The translations under genes were made by a program, and so were the position numbers. From a virus: a DNA stretch of 50,669 nucleotides. Under the pieces are notes generated by a model. That model worked only from the letters and a program-made list of their open reading frames with translations. It did no database searches and was not told the origin of the DNA. This document shows, piece after piece, positions 15,931 through 22,881 of this stretch (position 1 is the first letter of the stretch; the number at the start of each line of letters is the position of its first letter). The stretch lies in the IMG/VR virus record IMGVR_UViG_3300021976_000022, positions 1 through 50,669 of that record; one strand, 5' to 3'.

Positions 15931-16542
15931 TTATTTTTTTGTGGCGAGCAGCCTCGTCATGAAGGCGTCGAGCCGCTTGCTGCTCTCAGCGGCCAACGCA
16001 TCGCGCGACAACGACAGTTGCCGCGCCAGCTCCGTCACTTCGCACTCGACATACGCGAGGTCGCGATAGGTGTAGCCCCGTGTGAACTTGGGCAATCCAC
16101 CGAGGGCCGGGATGATCTCGTGGAGCCTGAACATGCCGGGCAGCATGTCGCCGACATGCGCGCAGTCGAAGCCGATCCACCACACCTTGTCGTGCGCGCC
16201 GGGCGCGACGTGGCAGACGCCCATGGCCGGATCGTCGGAGGCCTGGCAGCCTTCGGCGAAATTGATCCCGCCATGGGCGTGAACGTGGTCCGCGATCTTG
16301 TCGGCGGCCTTGCGATGGAAGCGATGGCCGGGCGCGACGCCGACGTAGCCGCACCAGCTGCCGAGCGTGCCACGGTGCATCAGGCAGGGCAGGGACGTGG
16401 CGTCGTCGATCCACTGCCGCTTGTCGGGTTCGGCGTCCCACGGGCCGCTGGTGTCGGCATCGCCCACCCGACGCGAGGGCAGCCGCCACGGCCGCATCTC
16501 GCTCGGCCATGTCCATTCGAGCAGCGTGTCGGGTCTGATCAT
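15931..16542 (-). CDS. Conserved phage protein (Cys/His/Trp-rich) of unknown function
   Basis: 203 residues. The sequence WCGYVGVAPGHRFH, HAHGGINFAEGC, CHVAPGAHDKVWWIGFDCAHVGD and TYRDLAYVECEVTELARQL follows the order of motifs of a phage protein widespread in actinobacterial and proteobacterial phages. Conserved Cys, His and Asp in the WWIGFDCAHVGD stretch suggest metal binding. The C-terminal helix with Arg/Lys-rich end may be a docking tail. Function not known. Its start overlaps the previous gene's stop by 4 bases. Confidence 0.65.
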   Translation of the reverse strand: MIRPDTLLEWTWPSEMRPWRLPSRRVGDADTSGPWDAEPDKRQWIDDATSLPCLMHRGTLGSWCGYVGVAPGHRFHRKAADKIADHVHAHGGINFAEGCQASDDPAMGVCHVAPGAHDKVWWIGFDCAHVGDMLPGMFRLHEIIPALGGLPKFTRGYTYRDLAYVECEVTELARQLSLSRDALAAESSKRLDAFMTRLLATKK

Positions 16543-16760
16543 CGGCGGTCCATCCTGCGGCGCATCTTCGGTCCGGGCTTAGCCTTCGCGCGAGGCTTGG
16601 CCTTCGCTGGCTTGACGTGATCCAAAACCATAGCGGCAAATTCGGACGAGAGTAGCCGGAAAATGTCTACGATGATTTCGGCGCGCTGGTCGATCGGCAT
16701 GGCGCGCAGTTGCTCGCGGAGCGTGGCGTTGCGCGACTCCGGCTTCGGCTTCTTCCTCAT
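16539..16760 (-). CDS. Small basic protein with Ala/Lys/Pro tail
   Basis: 73 residues. ATG at 16760 overlaps the stop of the XRE regulator (ATGA). N-terminal helix (ATLREQLRAMPIDQRAEIIVDIFRLL) then a basic Pro/Ala/Lys-rich tail (KPAKAKPRAKAKPGPKMRRR). Possibly an accessory nucleic-acid-binding protein coupled to the regulator. No family recognised. Confidence 0.65.
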   Translation of the reverse strand: MRKKPKPESRNATLREQLRAMPIDQRAEIIVDIFRLLSSEFAAMVLDHVKPAKAKPRAKAKPGPKMRRRMDRR

Positions 16761-17227
16761 CGCGCGCCCGCCGCGCGCCGCGCCGCTTTGGGCAGCGCCG
16801 CCAGCCTGTCCTCGTGGAACGCGCCGCCGAGCGACTTGGTCATCTCGAACAGCCGCTTGCGCACGCGCGGCTTCTCGATCTTGTAGTAGGCGCGCACCAG
16901 CTCCAGCGTCTCGCGCTTGATCAACGGGTCTTTGGCATGGTCGAACGGCGTGGCGACCTCGGCCCCGCCCTTCAGCTTGCGCCCCCTGCCGTTCATCCCG
17001 CCGTCGCCCGGCATCTCGTCGAAAAAATAAGTGATCGGGACCTCGAGCACTTTCGAGAACTCCCACATGCGGCTGGCACTCAGCCGGTTGCTGCCCTTCT
17101 CGTATTTCTGGATTTGCTGGAACGTCAGCCCGACCGCGTCGCCCAGCCGCTCCTGGCTCATGCCGAGCAAGGTGCGCCGCTGCCGCGTTCGCATCCCAAC
17201 GTGAATGTCGACTGGATGATGGGCCAT
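16757..17227 (-). CDS. XRE-family transcriptional regulator
   Basis: 156 residues with an N-terminal helix-turn-helix (residues ~10-65: MRTRQRRTLLGMSQERLGDAVGLTFQQIQKYEKGSNRLSASR). This arrangement, with FQQIQKYEKG as recognition helix and YFFDEMP after it, is typical of alphaproteobacterial XRE regulators. The C-terminal part (LELVRAYYKIEKPRVRKRLFEMTKSLGG) is helical. Binds DNA as a dimer, most likely controlling early or lysogeny genes; targets unknown. Small coupled gene follows. Confidence 0.85.
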   Translation of the reverse strand: MAHHPVDIHVGMRTRQRRTLLGMSQERLGDAVGLTFQQIQKYEKGSNRLSASRMWEFSKVLEVPITYFFDEMPGDGGMNGRGRKLKGGAEVATPFDHAKDPLIKRETLELVRAYYKIEKPRVRKRLFEMTKSLGGAFHEDRLAALPKAARRAAGAR

Positions 17228-17274
17228 GGGGTTTCTTCCCTTCGTTGTTCCGGTCCGATCATTCGGCCCGGTCT

Positions 17275-17661
17275 TTAATGGGTCGACAGCGCGACGCCGT
17301 GCAGGTGCTCGAAGTACAGCAGCTCGAAGCCGCCGCCGATATTCACGCTGCGCGCTTGGCCGGACGCGATCAGCGCGGTCATCAACTCCGGTTCGCTGCC
17401 CGCGACCTCGGCCAGGATGTCGAGGATCTGCTGCCGCTCGCGCTCGTCATGGCACGGGTAGCAGAGGAAGCGCGCGTCCGGGTCGGCGGCGGCGTCGAGC
17501 CTGTTGGCGGAGAATGTGCCGAGCCGGACGCCGCGCACGCTGGCCAAATTCTCGAGCGCGAAGATCAGCACGCGCAGCGCGTCGGGCACGCCCGTGAAGT
17601 CGTTGCCGATCATCGGCAGGCCGACGCCGGGGTCATGCGGTTCGTGATTGCGCGCCATCAT
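17275..17661 (-). CDS. Hypothetical protein
   Basis: 128 residues starting with two Met codons (17661, 17658), overlapping the gene upstream by 29 bases. Contains RFLCYPCHDERERQQILDILAEVAG and a final FELLYFEHLHGVAL segment. One Cys pair (Cys66 and Cys69) near the middle. No family recognised. The rightward neighbour supplies a winged-helix-like protein. Confidence 0.55.
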   Translation of the reverse strand: MMARNHEPHDPGVGLPMIGNDFTGVPDALRVLIFALENLASVRGVRLGTFSANRLDAAADPDARFLCYPCHDERERQQILDILAEVAGSEPELMTALIASGQARSVNIGGGFELLYFEHLHGVALSTH

Positions 17662-17860
17662 CCTGCTCCCTCGTGGCCACGAAATGTTTTCTCGCCTGGT
17701 CGAAGCGCATCGCGCGCGGGTGCCGGCGCTGGAACTCCTGCAGGTCGAGCGAGGCCAGATGCGCGTCGATCGCGAACCTGGCCATCAGCTGGCGGCGGCT
17801 GACGAAGCCCACGATCCGCAGCGTGTCGGCGATCCACGTCAGGCGATCGTTGCGCGTCAT
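17633..17860 (-). CDS. Small winged-helix-like protein
   Basis: 75 residues; ATG at 17860 overlaps the upstream gene's stop (ATGA). The order LTWIADTLRIVGFVSRRQLMARFAID ... HLASLDLQEFQRRHP ... MRFDQARKHFVAT gives three helices then strands, as in winged helix DNA-binding domains. Likely a small regulator. Family not certain. Confidence 0.6.
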   Translation of the reverse strand: MTRNDRLTWIADTLRIVGFVSRRQLMARFAIDAHLASLDLQEFQRRHPRAMRFDQARKHFVATREQDDGAQSRTA

Positions 17861-18222
17861 TGCAACACCGCGCCGGGCGCCGGCTTGCCGGTCATCTCGA
17901 TCGCGGGCCACAGCAGGAACACCGCGTCGCCAACGTTGTAGCCGATCGCCTGCTCCTTCATGCCATCGCCGTGCGCTTCGATCACGGCCCGCACTTCCTC
18001 CGTCACGCACAACGCCATCGTGGCGACGAACGCCAGGGCCACGGCGTCGCTCTCGCACCGCACGGACAGGAAAAATCGCAGCGGGTCGTCTCTGAAAGCA
18101 ATCGCGCCGGGCCGCGCTCTGGGCGATCCCGTTGCGATGCGCTTGATCCAGTCGACCACGGGCTGCAGCTCGGGCCGCAGGGCCGGGCCGGCGCGCAGGC
18201 CATCGAGCAGGATCGCGTCCAT
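17857..18222 (-). CDS. Hypothetical protein
   Basis: 121 residues. Leu/Arg/Pro-rich N-terminus (ILLDGLRAGPALRPELQPVVDWIKRIATG), then a beta-like region with FFLSVRCESDAVALAFVATMALCV and AIGYNVGDAVFLLWPAIEMTG. Its start touches the next gene by one base and its stop is coupled to the winged-helix-like gene (ATGA). Not recognised. Confidence 0.6.
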   Translation of the reverse strand: MDAILLDGLRAGPALRPELQPVVDWIKRIATGSPRARPGAIAFRDDPLRFFLSVRCESDAVALAFVATMALCVTEEVRAVIEAHGDGMKEQAIGYNVGDAVFLLWPAIEMTGKPAPGAVLQ

Positions 18223-18554
18223 CAGTGACTCCGAAAGAGAATGGCGACGGTGGGCCAGTACAGCACCGCGCGCCCGCCGTCGCCCAGCGCACAGGCCGAG
18301 CCGCCCGCGAGGCCGAGCGCGGCTCCGACTTCCGGCACGCTGGCGGCCAGATGCGAGAGCGCGTCGGCGGCGATCTTCGCGGCGCGAGGATTGTCGAACA
18401 ACATGCCCAGCACGGGACGCTCGCCATCCTCGTCCGGCCAGCCGCCGACGCGAACGCCGGGCACCTGCTCGCCGATCGCTGCCACGGCCTGCGCCAGAGA
18501 GTCGAAGCGGACGTCGACCAGATCGAACAGCCCGGCGTCGAACGGTTCCGTCAT
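18222..18554 (-). CDS. Hypothetical protein
   Basis: 110 residues; the ATG at 18554 is used because the longer frame would overlap its neighbour. Contains FDLVDVRFDSLAQAVAAIGEQVPGVRVG and, at the end, CALGDGGRAVLYWPTVAILF. The latter resembles the end of the next gene downstream (NVGDAVFLLWPAIEM), so the two may share a fold. Function unknown. Confidence 0.55.
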   Translation of the reverse strand: MTEPFDAGLFDLVDVRFDSLAQAVAAIGEQVPGVRVGGWPDEDGERPVLGMLFDNPRAAKIAADALSHLAASVPEVGAALGLAGGSACALGDGGRAVLYWPTVAILFRSH

Positions 18555-18561
18555 CGCCGCC

Positions 18562-18828
18562 TCACGCTTCTGCAAACGTGACGGTCAGCCCGGTCATGGG
18601 CCGGTTCGGCTGGCCGTCGGCGCGCACCGGATGCGTGCGCGAGACCGTGCGCCAGAACGCGTAGGCGGCGGCAATGTCGGCGAACTTCAGCGCCTTGCGC
18701 TTGTCGGGCGTGAAGTCGCCATAGCCCACGCCGGCGAACGCCTCGAAGTCGAACGCGCGGAGATACTGGCCGCGATGGGGGCAGGGCCGGCCGCTGGCGA
18801 AGCCGACCGCTTCAATCACGGTGCTCAT
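18562..18828 (-). CDS. Hypothetical protein, conserved early type
   Basis: 88 residues; ATG at 18828 overlaps the upstream stop (ATGA). Conserved-looking blocks: FASGRPCPHRGQYLRAFDFEAF, then GYGDFTPDKRKALKFADIAAAYAFWRTVSRTHPVR and a final PNRPMTGLTVTFAEA. Compact, mixed alpha/beta, with a short CPH motif. No function assigned. Confidence 0.65.
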   Translation of the reverse strand: MSTVIEAVGFASGRPCPHRGQYLRAFDFEAFAGVGYGDFTPDKRKALKFADIAAAYAFWRTVSRTHPVRADGQPNRPMTGLTVTFAEA

Positions 18829-19031
18829 GTGCCGGCCTTCCAATCGACCGCCCGCAGCGCGGCGCGCACGCCCAGCACGAGCCGGGCAAGCTCGGGGCTG
18901 ATCGGATAGGCCAGTCGCCCGTCAGTCGGATTGGCCGCGCCCTCGAGCTGCGCGTCGGTGACGCCGGCATAGGGTTCCACCAACTCGTGCGCGGTGGCGA
19001 TCAACTTGCGGAAGGCAACTTCCACCGTCAT
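18825..19031 (-). CDS. Small hypothetical protein
   Basis: 68 residues, coupled at both ends by ATGA. Helical first part (VAFRKLIATAHELVEPYAGVTDAQL) and a final helix (SPELARLVLGVRAALRAVDW). Probably a small helical adaptor; no family recognised. Confidence 0.6.
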   Translation of the reverse strand: MTVEVAFRKLIATAHELVEPYAGVTDAQLEGAANPTDGRLAYPISPELARLVLGVRAALRAVDWKAGT

Positions 19032-19450
19032 CGCCGCGCCCTCTTGCGGCGCGGCGGCCTCGTGCGCGGCTTGTCGTGGCTCGCCTGCATCGCCTTCGCG
19101 CTGGCGTAGACCGGATGGCGCTTCTGCTCGTGCACGCCGTCGAAGCTCTGCGCCAGCAGCCGCTCGGCCAGCTGCACGATCTGGACGTTGGCGAGCCCGC
19201 CCTCTTTCTGCATCAGCAACACCATGCCGGCACAGACCTTGCGGCCCTGATCGGGCGCGCCCTCGGGCCGCGTGTAGTCGATCGTCTTGTGGCAGATGAA
19301 GTGCTCGCCGCGACGCAACCCTTCGAGGATCTGGCGCACGCGCTCGGGGTGCAGGAACGGCGCCACGTCGGCAACGAACGGGCATTCGCTGCACGGCACC
19401 ATCCGCGAAATCTCTTTGATGTTTACGCCCGGAAACTTTGGCCGGATCAT
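19028..19450 (-). CDS. DUF6283-like Cys-rich protein
   Basis: 140 residues; ATG at 19450. Motifs in order: CSECPF (about residues 20-25), FLHPERVRQILEGLRRGEHFICHKT (ending near 57), and GRKVCAGMVLL (about 70-80). The C-x2-CP, F-x-CH and CAG pattern is that of DUF6283-like phage proteins, possibly metal-binding. The C-terminus is very basic (HDKPRTRPPRRKRARR). Coupled at both ends. A second protein with the same three-block plan lies at 22.9-23.3 kb. Confidence 0.7.
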   Translation of the reverse strand: MIRPKFPGVNIKEISRMVPCSECPFVADVAPFLHPERVRQILEGLRRGEHFICHKTIDYTRPEGAPDQGRKVCAGMVLLMQKEGGLANVQIVQLAERLLAQSFDGVHEQKRHPVYASAKAMQASHDKPRTRPPRRKRARR

Positions 19451-19758
19451 CGGCCGCCGTCCGGGCAGTCGATGCCTTCCAAGCCTGACCAGTATGTGTA
19501 GTCCACGCCGTCGTGCGTCAGCATGAAGGTTCGCCCCGCGCGTTCCTTCGCGGCCTGCACGTCCGGCCGATCGCGGGCGATGCGTCCGATCCGAACGCCG
19601 AGATCGAAAGTCTGGAACGGCACGGCCTCGACGCCGATGAAGCGGCGGTCCACGGCTCGCCCGTCGGCGACCAGCACGACACGCAGGCCCAGGCTGGCCG
19701 CCGCTTCCATGATGGCGCTGGCAAATGGCGCGAGTGCTTCGTCTTTCGCCTTGATCAT
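19447..19758 (-). CDS. Hypothetical protein
   Basis: 103 residues. Helical start (KDEALAPFASAIMEAAASLG) then strands (RVVLVADGRAVDRRFIGVEAVPF), helix (IGRIARDRPDVQAAKERAG) and a final TFMLTHDGVDYTYWSGLEGID segment. Coupled to the DUF6283-like gene by ATGA. Not recognised. Confidence 0.6.
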   Translation of the reverse strand: MIKAKDEALAPFASAIMEAAASLGLRVVLVADGRAVDRRFIGVEAVPFQTFDLGVRIGRIARDRPDVQAAKERAGRTFMLTHDGVDYTYWSGLEGIDCPDGGR

Positions 19759-19828
19759 GCGGTGCCCCCGCTAGCCGACCAACGGGCTCACTCCCCGGTG
19801 CCGGCGTGATGTTCATATGCGGCGCCGC

Positions 19829-20023
19829 TCAACCGGCAGGTCGAGCGGCGGCCTTGAAGATTCGGAGTGGCGTGACATGCAGCAGCGAGGTCGCGACGTG
19901 CGCGGCGAGCTGCCACGCGATCGACTCCCAAGGCTCTCCCTCGGATAGAGTCGCGATGGTGGTAAGGTCTTCGAGGAAGGCAGCATCCTGTGCAGCCGCT
20001 GCATCGTGCGATATCTCTGGCAC
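19829..20023 (-). CDS. Small hypothetical protein, GTG start
   Basis: 64 residues. The GTG at 20023 has GGAG upstream (GGAGTAGGAAC then GTG), which decides the start; the frame stays open farther upstream but without a ribosome site. Helical sequence (AAFLEDLTTIATLSEG, ESIAWQLAAHVATSLLHV). Follows a 300-base AT-richer gap, so it may be the first gene of a leftward transcript. Confidence 0.55.
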   Translation of the reverse strand: MPEISHDAAAAQDAAFLEDLTTIATLSEGEPWESIAWQLAAHVATSLLHVTPLRIFKAAARPAG

Positions 20024-20323
20024 GTTCCTACTCCGACACTGGCGACGATCCGGGCTGGCATTCCCCGATTCGACAAACGCGGCGGAGAATAACCAGTCAG
20101 GCAAATTTGTAAAGGGTCGGCGGCAGTCAAAATGATTTACGCAACCATGCAATAAACAACGTGACCATTGTGCGACCGGGGTCATGGCCTAATGCAGCCA
20201 CAGATAAACGGGCCTAGCCTCTTGCTCGCGTGTGTGCGACTGAAGCGCGAATCGGTAGCACAACACACGCCACACGACGGATCGGATTACCATTGTTTAT
20301 CTCCTCGGGCTGTTGACTGGATC
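20024..20323 (-). promoter_or_regulatory. AT-rich intergenic region, probable leftward promoter zone
   Basis: No gene is supported in these 300 bases. The left half (about 20080-20160) is clearly AT-richer than its surroundings, with runs such as AAATTTGTAAA and AATGATTTACG. An 8-bp inverted repeat (GCGTGTGT at 20228-20235, ACACACGC at 20263-20270) lies in the right half. No convincing -35/-10 pair with correct spacing was found. Confidence 0.4.
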
Positions 20324-20713
20324 TCACGGCCGGCTCCAGACGGTGAAGCGCGTGCCCAGGTCGGCCGACGTGAAGCCCTTGCGAATTAGTATGGTCTGCA
20401 TGACTGGCAACGGCGACACCACGCGCACGACGCGGCCCGCGCTCTCGATGCGGGCGAGCAACCGAGAGAACGCGCCACGGCCGGGACACTTCGCACTGAT
20501 CAACGAAATTTGAATTTCGTCACCGCGCACTGCGAGGAACGACTCTGCCTTCCAGTCGCGGCTGTTGAAGCCGATCCGCGCACCGGCCGGCGTGCCGGGC
20601 TCGATGATCGTCCAGCCATCGGCGCGGCAGCGATCACGCTCGGCGCGCGGGAAGTCGCGCGGCCAGCTGGCGAGCGCGCCGACGATCTCGCGATGGCCAG
20701 GCGGCAGCTTCAT
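20324..20713 (-). CDS. Hypothetical protein with GNAT-like end
   Basis: 129 residues; ATG at 20713. N-terminal part contains HREIVGALASWPRDFPRAERDRCRA. The C-terminal two-thirds (EIQISLISAKCPGRGAFSRLLARIESAGRVVRVVSPLPVMQTILIRKGF) resembles the end of GNAT-type acetyltransferase folds: strand, GRG-x-F-S-x-L-L helix, strand, and a final R-K-G-F hairpin. The acetyl-CoA loop (Q-x-x-G-x-G/A) is reduced, so catalytic activity is uncertain. Confidence 0.55.
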   Translation of the reverse strand: MKLPPGHREIVGALASWPRDFPRAERDRCRADGWTIIEPGTPAGARIGFNSRDWKAESFLAVRGDEIQISLISAKCPGRGAFSRLLARIESAGRVVRVVSPLPVMQTILIRKGFTSADLGTRFTVWSRP

Positions 20714-20735
20714 CGCGGGTACGCTGCCGCGCTCG

Positions 20736-20972
20736 TTATCGCTCGAGCGTGTCGGCGGCGCGCCGCAACATCGCCGCCAGCTCCTCCGTGTCCACGATGT
20801 TGGCGAACACGCCGGGCGGACCGTCATCGCCTTCGCGCGCGACGATCGCGAAGGACCACGACTCGTCGGGATTGCCGTTCAGCATCAGGGCGACGGCGCG
20901 CGTCACGAGCGTGATCTTCTCGGCCCGGTTCAAGGCGAACTCCTTCGTGTAGGTCTGATAGTCGTCGGCCAT
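20736..20972 (-). CDS. Small hypothetical protein
   Basis: 78 residues. TKEFALNRAEKITLVTRAVALMLNG, then SWSFAIVAREGDDGPPGVFANI and a final EELAAMLRRAADTLER helix. Mixed alpha/beta and acidic; no family recognised. Two bases separate it from the upstream gene. Confidence 0.6.
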   Translation of the reverse strand: MADDYQTYTKEFALNRAEKITLVTRAVALMLNGNPDESWSFAIVAREGDDGPPGVFANIVDTEELAAMLRRAADTLER

Positions 20973-20973
20973 T

Positions 20974-21282
20974 TCAATATCTCCCTCGGGTCAGGTCACC
21001 ATCGAGCGGGCGCACGCCGAAGCACAGCGTCTCATGCTTGCAGGCCGTGGCCGTGTCGCCGCGATGGAAGCGCGCCCACACCATGCCGAGGCGCCAGCTC
21101 GACAACGTGCCGGCCTCAGTGACGGGGAACGGGCGGCGCTGGGTCCACTCGCCCTCGCGATAGATCACGGTGCGACCCAGGTCGGCATCGGTCAGCTCGC
21201 GGTAGACCAGCGGCTCGGTTTCCCATGCGCCGACCCAGCCATGGCGCCGGTCGTGGACATTGTGAACGACGTTCACCGGCAT
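20974..21282 (-). CDS. Hypothetical protein
   Basis: 102 residues; ATG at 21282 (MPVNVVHNVHDRRHGWVGAW). The middle (VYRELTDADLGRTVIYREGEW) suggests a short SH3-like barrel, followed by LSSWRLGMVWARFHRGDTATAC. One Cys pair near the end. Small virion or regulatory accessory; not recognised. Confidence 0.6.
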   Translation of the reverse strand: MPVNVVHNVHDRRHGWVGAWETEPLVYRELTDADLGRTVIYREGEWTQRRPFPVTEAGTLSSWRLGMVWARFHRGDTATACKHETLCFGVRPLDGDLTRGRY

Positions 21283-21284
21283 TC

Positions 21285-21515
21285 CTAAACCCAGACTTCG
21301 GTGATGACCGGGTCGTCGCCCTGCATCCGGCCGATGTTGACGAGCCCAGGCGGCAACGCCTCGCGCGCTTGCGCCAGCGTGTCGAACACCAGCGCGACAA
21401 CATCGCACCCGGTCCCGACCGCGCTCGCGTACTGACGGCGCAGCACGAACTTGCCCGGCTGGTCGGACGGATTGTCGTAGATGACCCACAGCGTCAGGCG
21501 CTCGCCGTCGTCCAT
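21285..21515 (-). CDS. Small hypothetical protein
   Basis: 76 residues; ATG at 21515 with a good ribosome site (GGAGGAGTGAGCGCC). LTLWVIYDNPSDQPGKFVLRRQ, then CDVVALVFDTLAQAREALPPG and a final ITEVWV strand. The layout (short strand, P-x-D, F-V-x-R, helix) is seen in many small phage proteins; function unknown. Confidence 0.65.
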   Translation of the reverse strand: MDDGERLTLWVIYDNPSDQPGKFVLRRQYASAVGTGCDVVALVFDTLAQAREALPPGLVNIGRMQGDDPVITEVWV

Positions 21516-21520
21516 GGCGC

Positions 21521-22117
21521 TCACTCCTCCCCGAACACCGCGCGCAGCGCGAACCCGGCGCGCGCAAGCTCGGCGGCTTTCTCGTGGCGGCCGACCTCGG
21601 GCCGTGTCTCGCCGTGCTCCTCGTGCCACTGCCGATCGGCCGACATGGACGGCGGGAACAGCACGAAGCCGTCGCTGCTGCTGAAGCGGATCACGGCGGC
21701 CGTGCGCTCGCGCTCGCCGCGCCGCTCGAGATAGGCGCGCAGCACCGGGTCGCGGTGCGCCTCGCGGTGGTTCGGATCAATCCAGACCTGCACGACCGGG
21801 ATGCTCTGCTCGGTGCCGGTCGCGTGGTCGATCGCGGTGACGAAGTCCGGCATCAGGTCGATCACGTAGTGCGCGCGGTCCGGGCGCGGCATGTCGGCCG
21901 TGTCGTCGTTCACGAGCCAGCGGCAATTCCAGATCGCGCAGGGCAGGGGCCTGCGATCGTAGGCGCGACAGCCCTTGCGGCACTGATGAGGGCAGCGCTC
22001 GCCGGCAGGCTTCACGCCGTCCATGACCAGCCGGCCGTCTTGCAGCCGCTCACCGGCCGGGATGGGCAGGAGCTTGCAACAAAGCTGGCAATCGCCGCAG
22101 CGGCGATGCGTCGTCAT
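21521..22117 (-). CDS. YkgJ-like Cys-cluster (zinc/iron-binding) protein
   Basis: 198 residues; ATG at 22117 overlaps the upstream stop (ATGA). The N-terminus has the C-x2-C-x2-CC cluster (CGDCQLCCKLLPI, about residues 7-19), plus Cys in ERCPHQCRKGCRAYDRRPLPC, a typical YkgJ-type (Fe/Zn-chelating) domain. The C-terminal half is a longer mixed region (VIDLMPDFVTAIDHATG, RFSSSDGFVLFPPS). Such domains often bind iron or zinc; substrate unknown. Likely a cargo gene. Confidence 0.75.
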   Translation of the reverse strand: MTTHRRCGDCQLCCKLLPIPAGERLQDGRLVMDGVKPAGERCPHQCRKGCRAYDRRPLPCAIWNCRWLVNDDTADMPRPDRAHYVIDLMPDFVTAIDHATGTEQSIPVVQVWIDPNHREAHRDPVLRAYLERRGERERTAAVIRFSSSDGFVLFPPSMSADRQWHEEHGETRPEVGRHEKAAELARAGFALRAVFGEE

Positions 22118-22335
22118 GGCCGCCACCACCGCAGCACGAGAAGGCAGACGTGCAGCTGGTCAATCGCGACGCCCCAGCCGTGCGCGGCTTCCTTCGTGAT
22201 CGCGCTTTGCTGGTTCAAGAGTTTGGTGGTCTTCCGCCAACCGTGCAGGGTGGTGACCAGCAGGCCGAGAGTGAAACACCACCCCACGAGATAGAACCAA
22301 TTGAGCCAGCCGACGTCGCAAGTCTGAGTTTCCAT
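22114..22335 (-). CDS. Small membrane protein
   Basis: 73 residues. Transmembrane helix at about residues 9-32 (GWLNWFYLVGWCFTLGLLVTTL), then a basic stretch and a second, weaker hydrophobic end (HVCLLVLRWW). ATG at 22335 in a GACCTATG start context, which recurs at many starts in this genome. Function unknown. Confidence 0.65.
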   Translation of the reverse strand: METQTCDVGWLNWFYLVGWCFTLGLLVTTLHGWRKTTKLLNQQSAITKEAAHGWGVAIDQLHVCLLVLRWWRP

Positions 22336-22483
22336 AGGTCCGCCTTTGTTGCCAGCAGCCTGAGGGCGAGAGGTGCGAGCATCAAGGGGCGGGGCCGTTC
22401 AACCGGCAGTGGTGAGGGGGAACCCGTTTGGCCGAGGGAAGGGCCGGGTAGGGGCGCCGTAGGACGCCGGGGGCCGGGAGGCA

Positions 22484-22521
22484 GGTATGGAGGGGGGCAA
22501 TCCGGGGGAGGCCCTGTAGGC
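22484..22521 (+). repeat. 38-bp direct repeat, copy 1 (G-rich island)
   Basis: Starts GGTATGGAGGGGGGC and ends CTGTAGGC; its partner is 102 bp to the right and differs at only a few positions in the centre. Confidence 0.85.
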
Positions 22522-22585
22522 GGCCTCTGGGGGCCGTGGCCGGGGGGCCGTAGGAAGGCCGTAGGACGCTGCCCGGTTGGCGATG

Positions 22586-22623
22586 GGTATGGAGGGGGGC
22601 CGGAAGGGGGAGGGCCTGTAGGC
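22586..22623 (+). repeat. 38-bp direct repeat, copy 2 (G-rich island)
   Basis: Second copy of the GGTATGGAGGGGGGC...CTGTAGGC repeat, in the same orientation and length as copy 1. Confidence 0.85.
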
Positions 22624-22692
22624 CTGCCGTGGGCCGCCTAGGGGGCCTGTCCGAGGGGGAAAGGGGAAACGTCCGGGGAACGACGATTAGAA

Positions 22693-22866
22693 CAGGTGAG
22701 TGCAATAGGCGTTAGATGGATACACGCACTTTTCCCAAGCCCTTGAAAACATTGAAATCGGGGATTTCTCGTAGGAATTACGGCGGCCCGAAATAACGCA
22801 GGTTTTTCAGGCTTCTTTGGAGGTTTTGCACTCACCTGCTGGGAGGTGCGTGCAAGGTGCGTGCGT
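22693..22866. other. Candidate phage attachment site (attP) with arm-type repeats
   Basis: Repeated sites: AGGTGAGTGCAA at 22694-22705 (plus); the same 12 bases on the minus strand at 22826-22837, making a 13-bp perfect inverted pair with one extra base; AGGTGCGTGCAA at 22844-22855 and AGGTGCGTGCG from 22855, both plus; and a weaker AAGTGCGTGTAT on the minus strand at 22720-22731. Between them is an AT-richer core with a GAAATC/GATTTC inverted repeat (22754-22768). The integrase gene lies about 430 bp to the right. This is the usual layout of arm-type sites around a tyrosine-integrase core. Inferred. Confidence 0.55.
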
Positions 22867-22881
22867 CGCCGAGATTTGAGC

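Larger units (their letters stand above)
22336..22881. other. 546-base intergenic region: G-rich island plus attP-like repeat cluster
   Basis: No gene is supported. Left part (about 22380-22680) is G-rich on the plus strand with long G runs and a 38-bp direct repeat. Right part (about 22690-22880) is AT-richer and holds several copies of an AGGTGNGTGCAA-like site. Both are listed separately. Confidence 0.6.

Noticed and set aside
20214-20489. 91-residue minus-strand frame in the 20.0-20.3 kb gap
   Set aside because: Overlaps the GNAT-like gene in another frame and has Arg/Pro-rich composition without a ribosome site.
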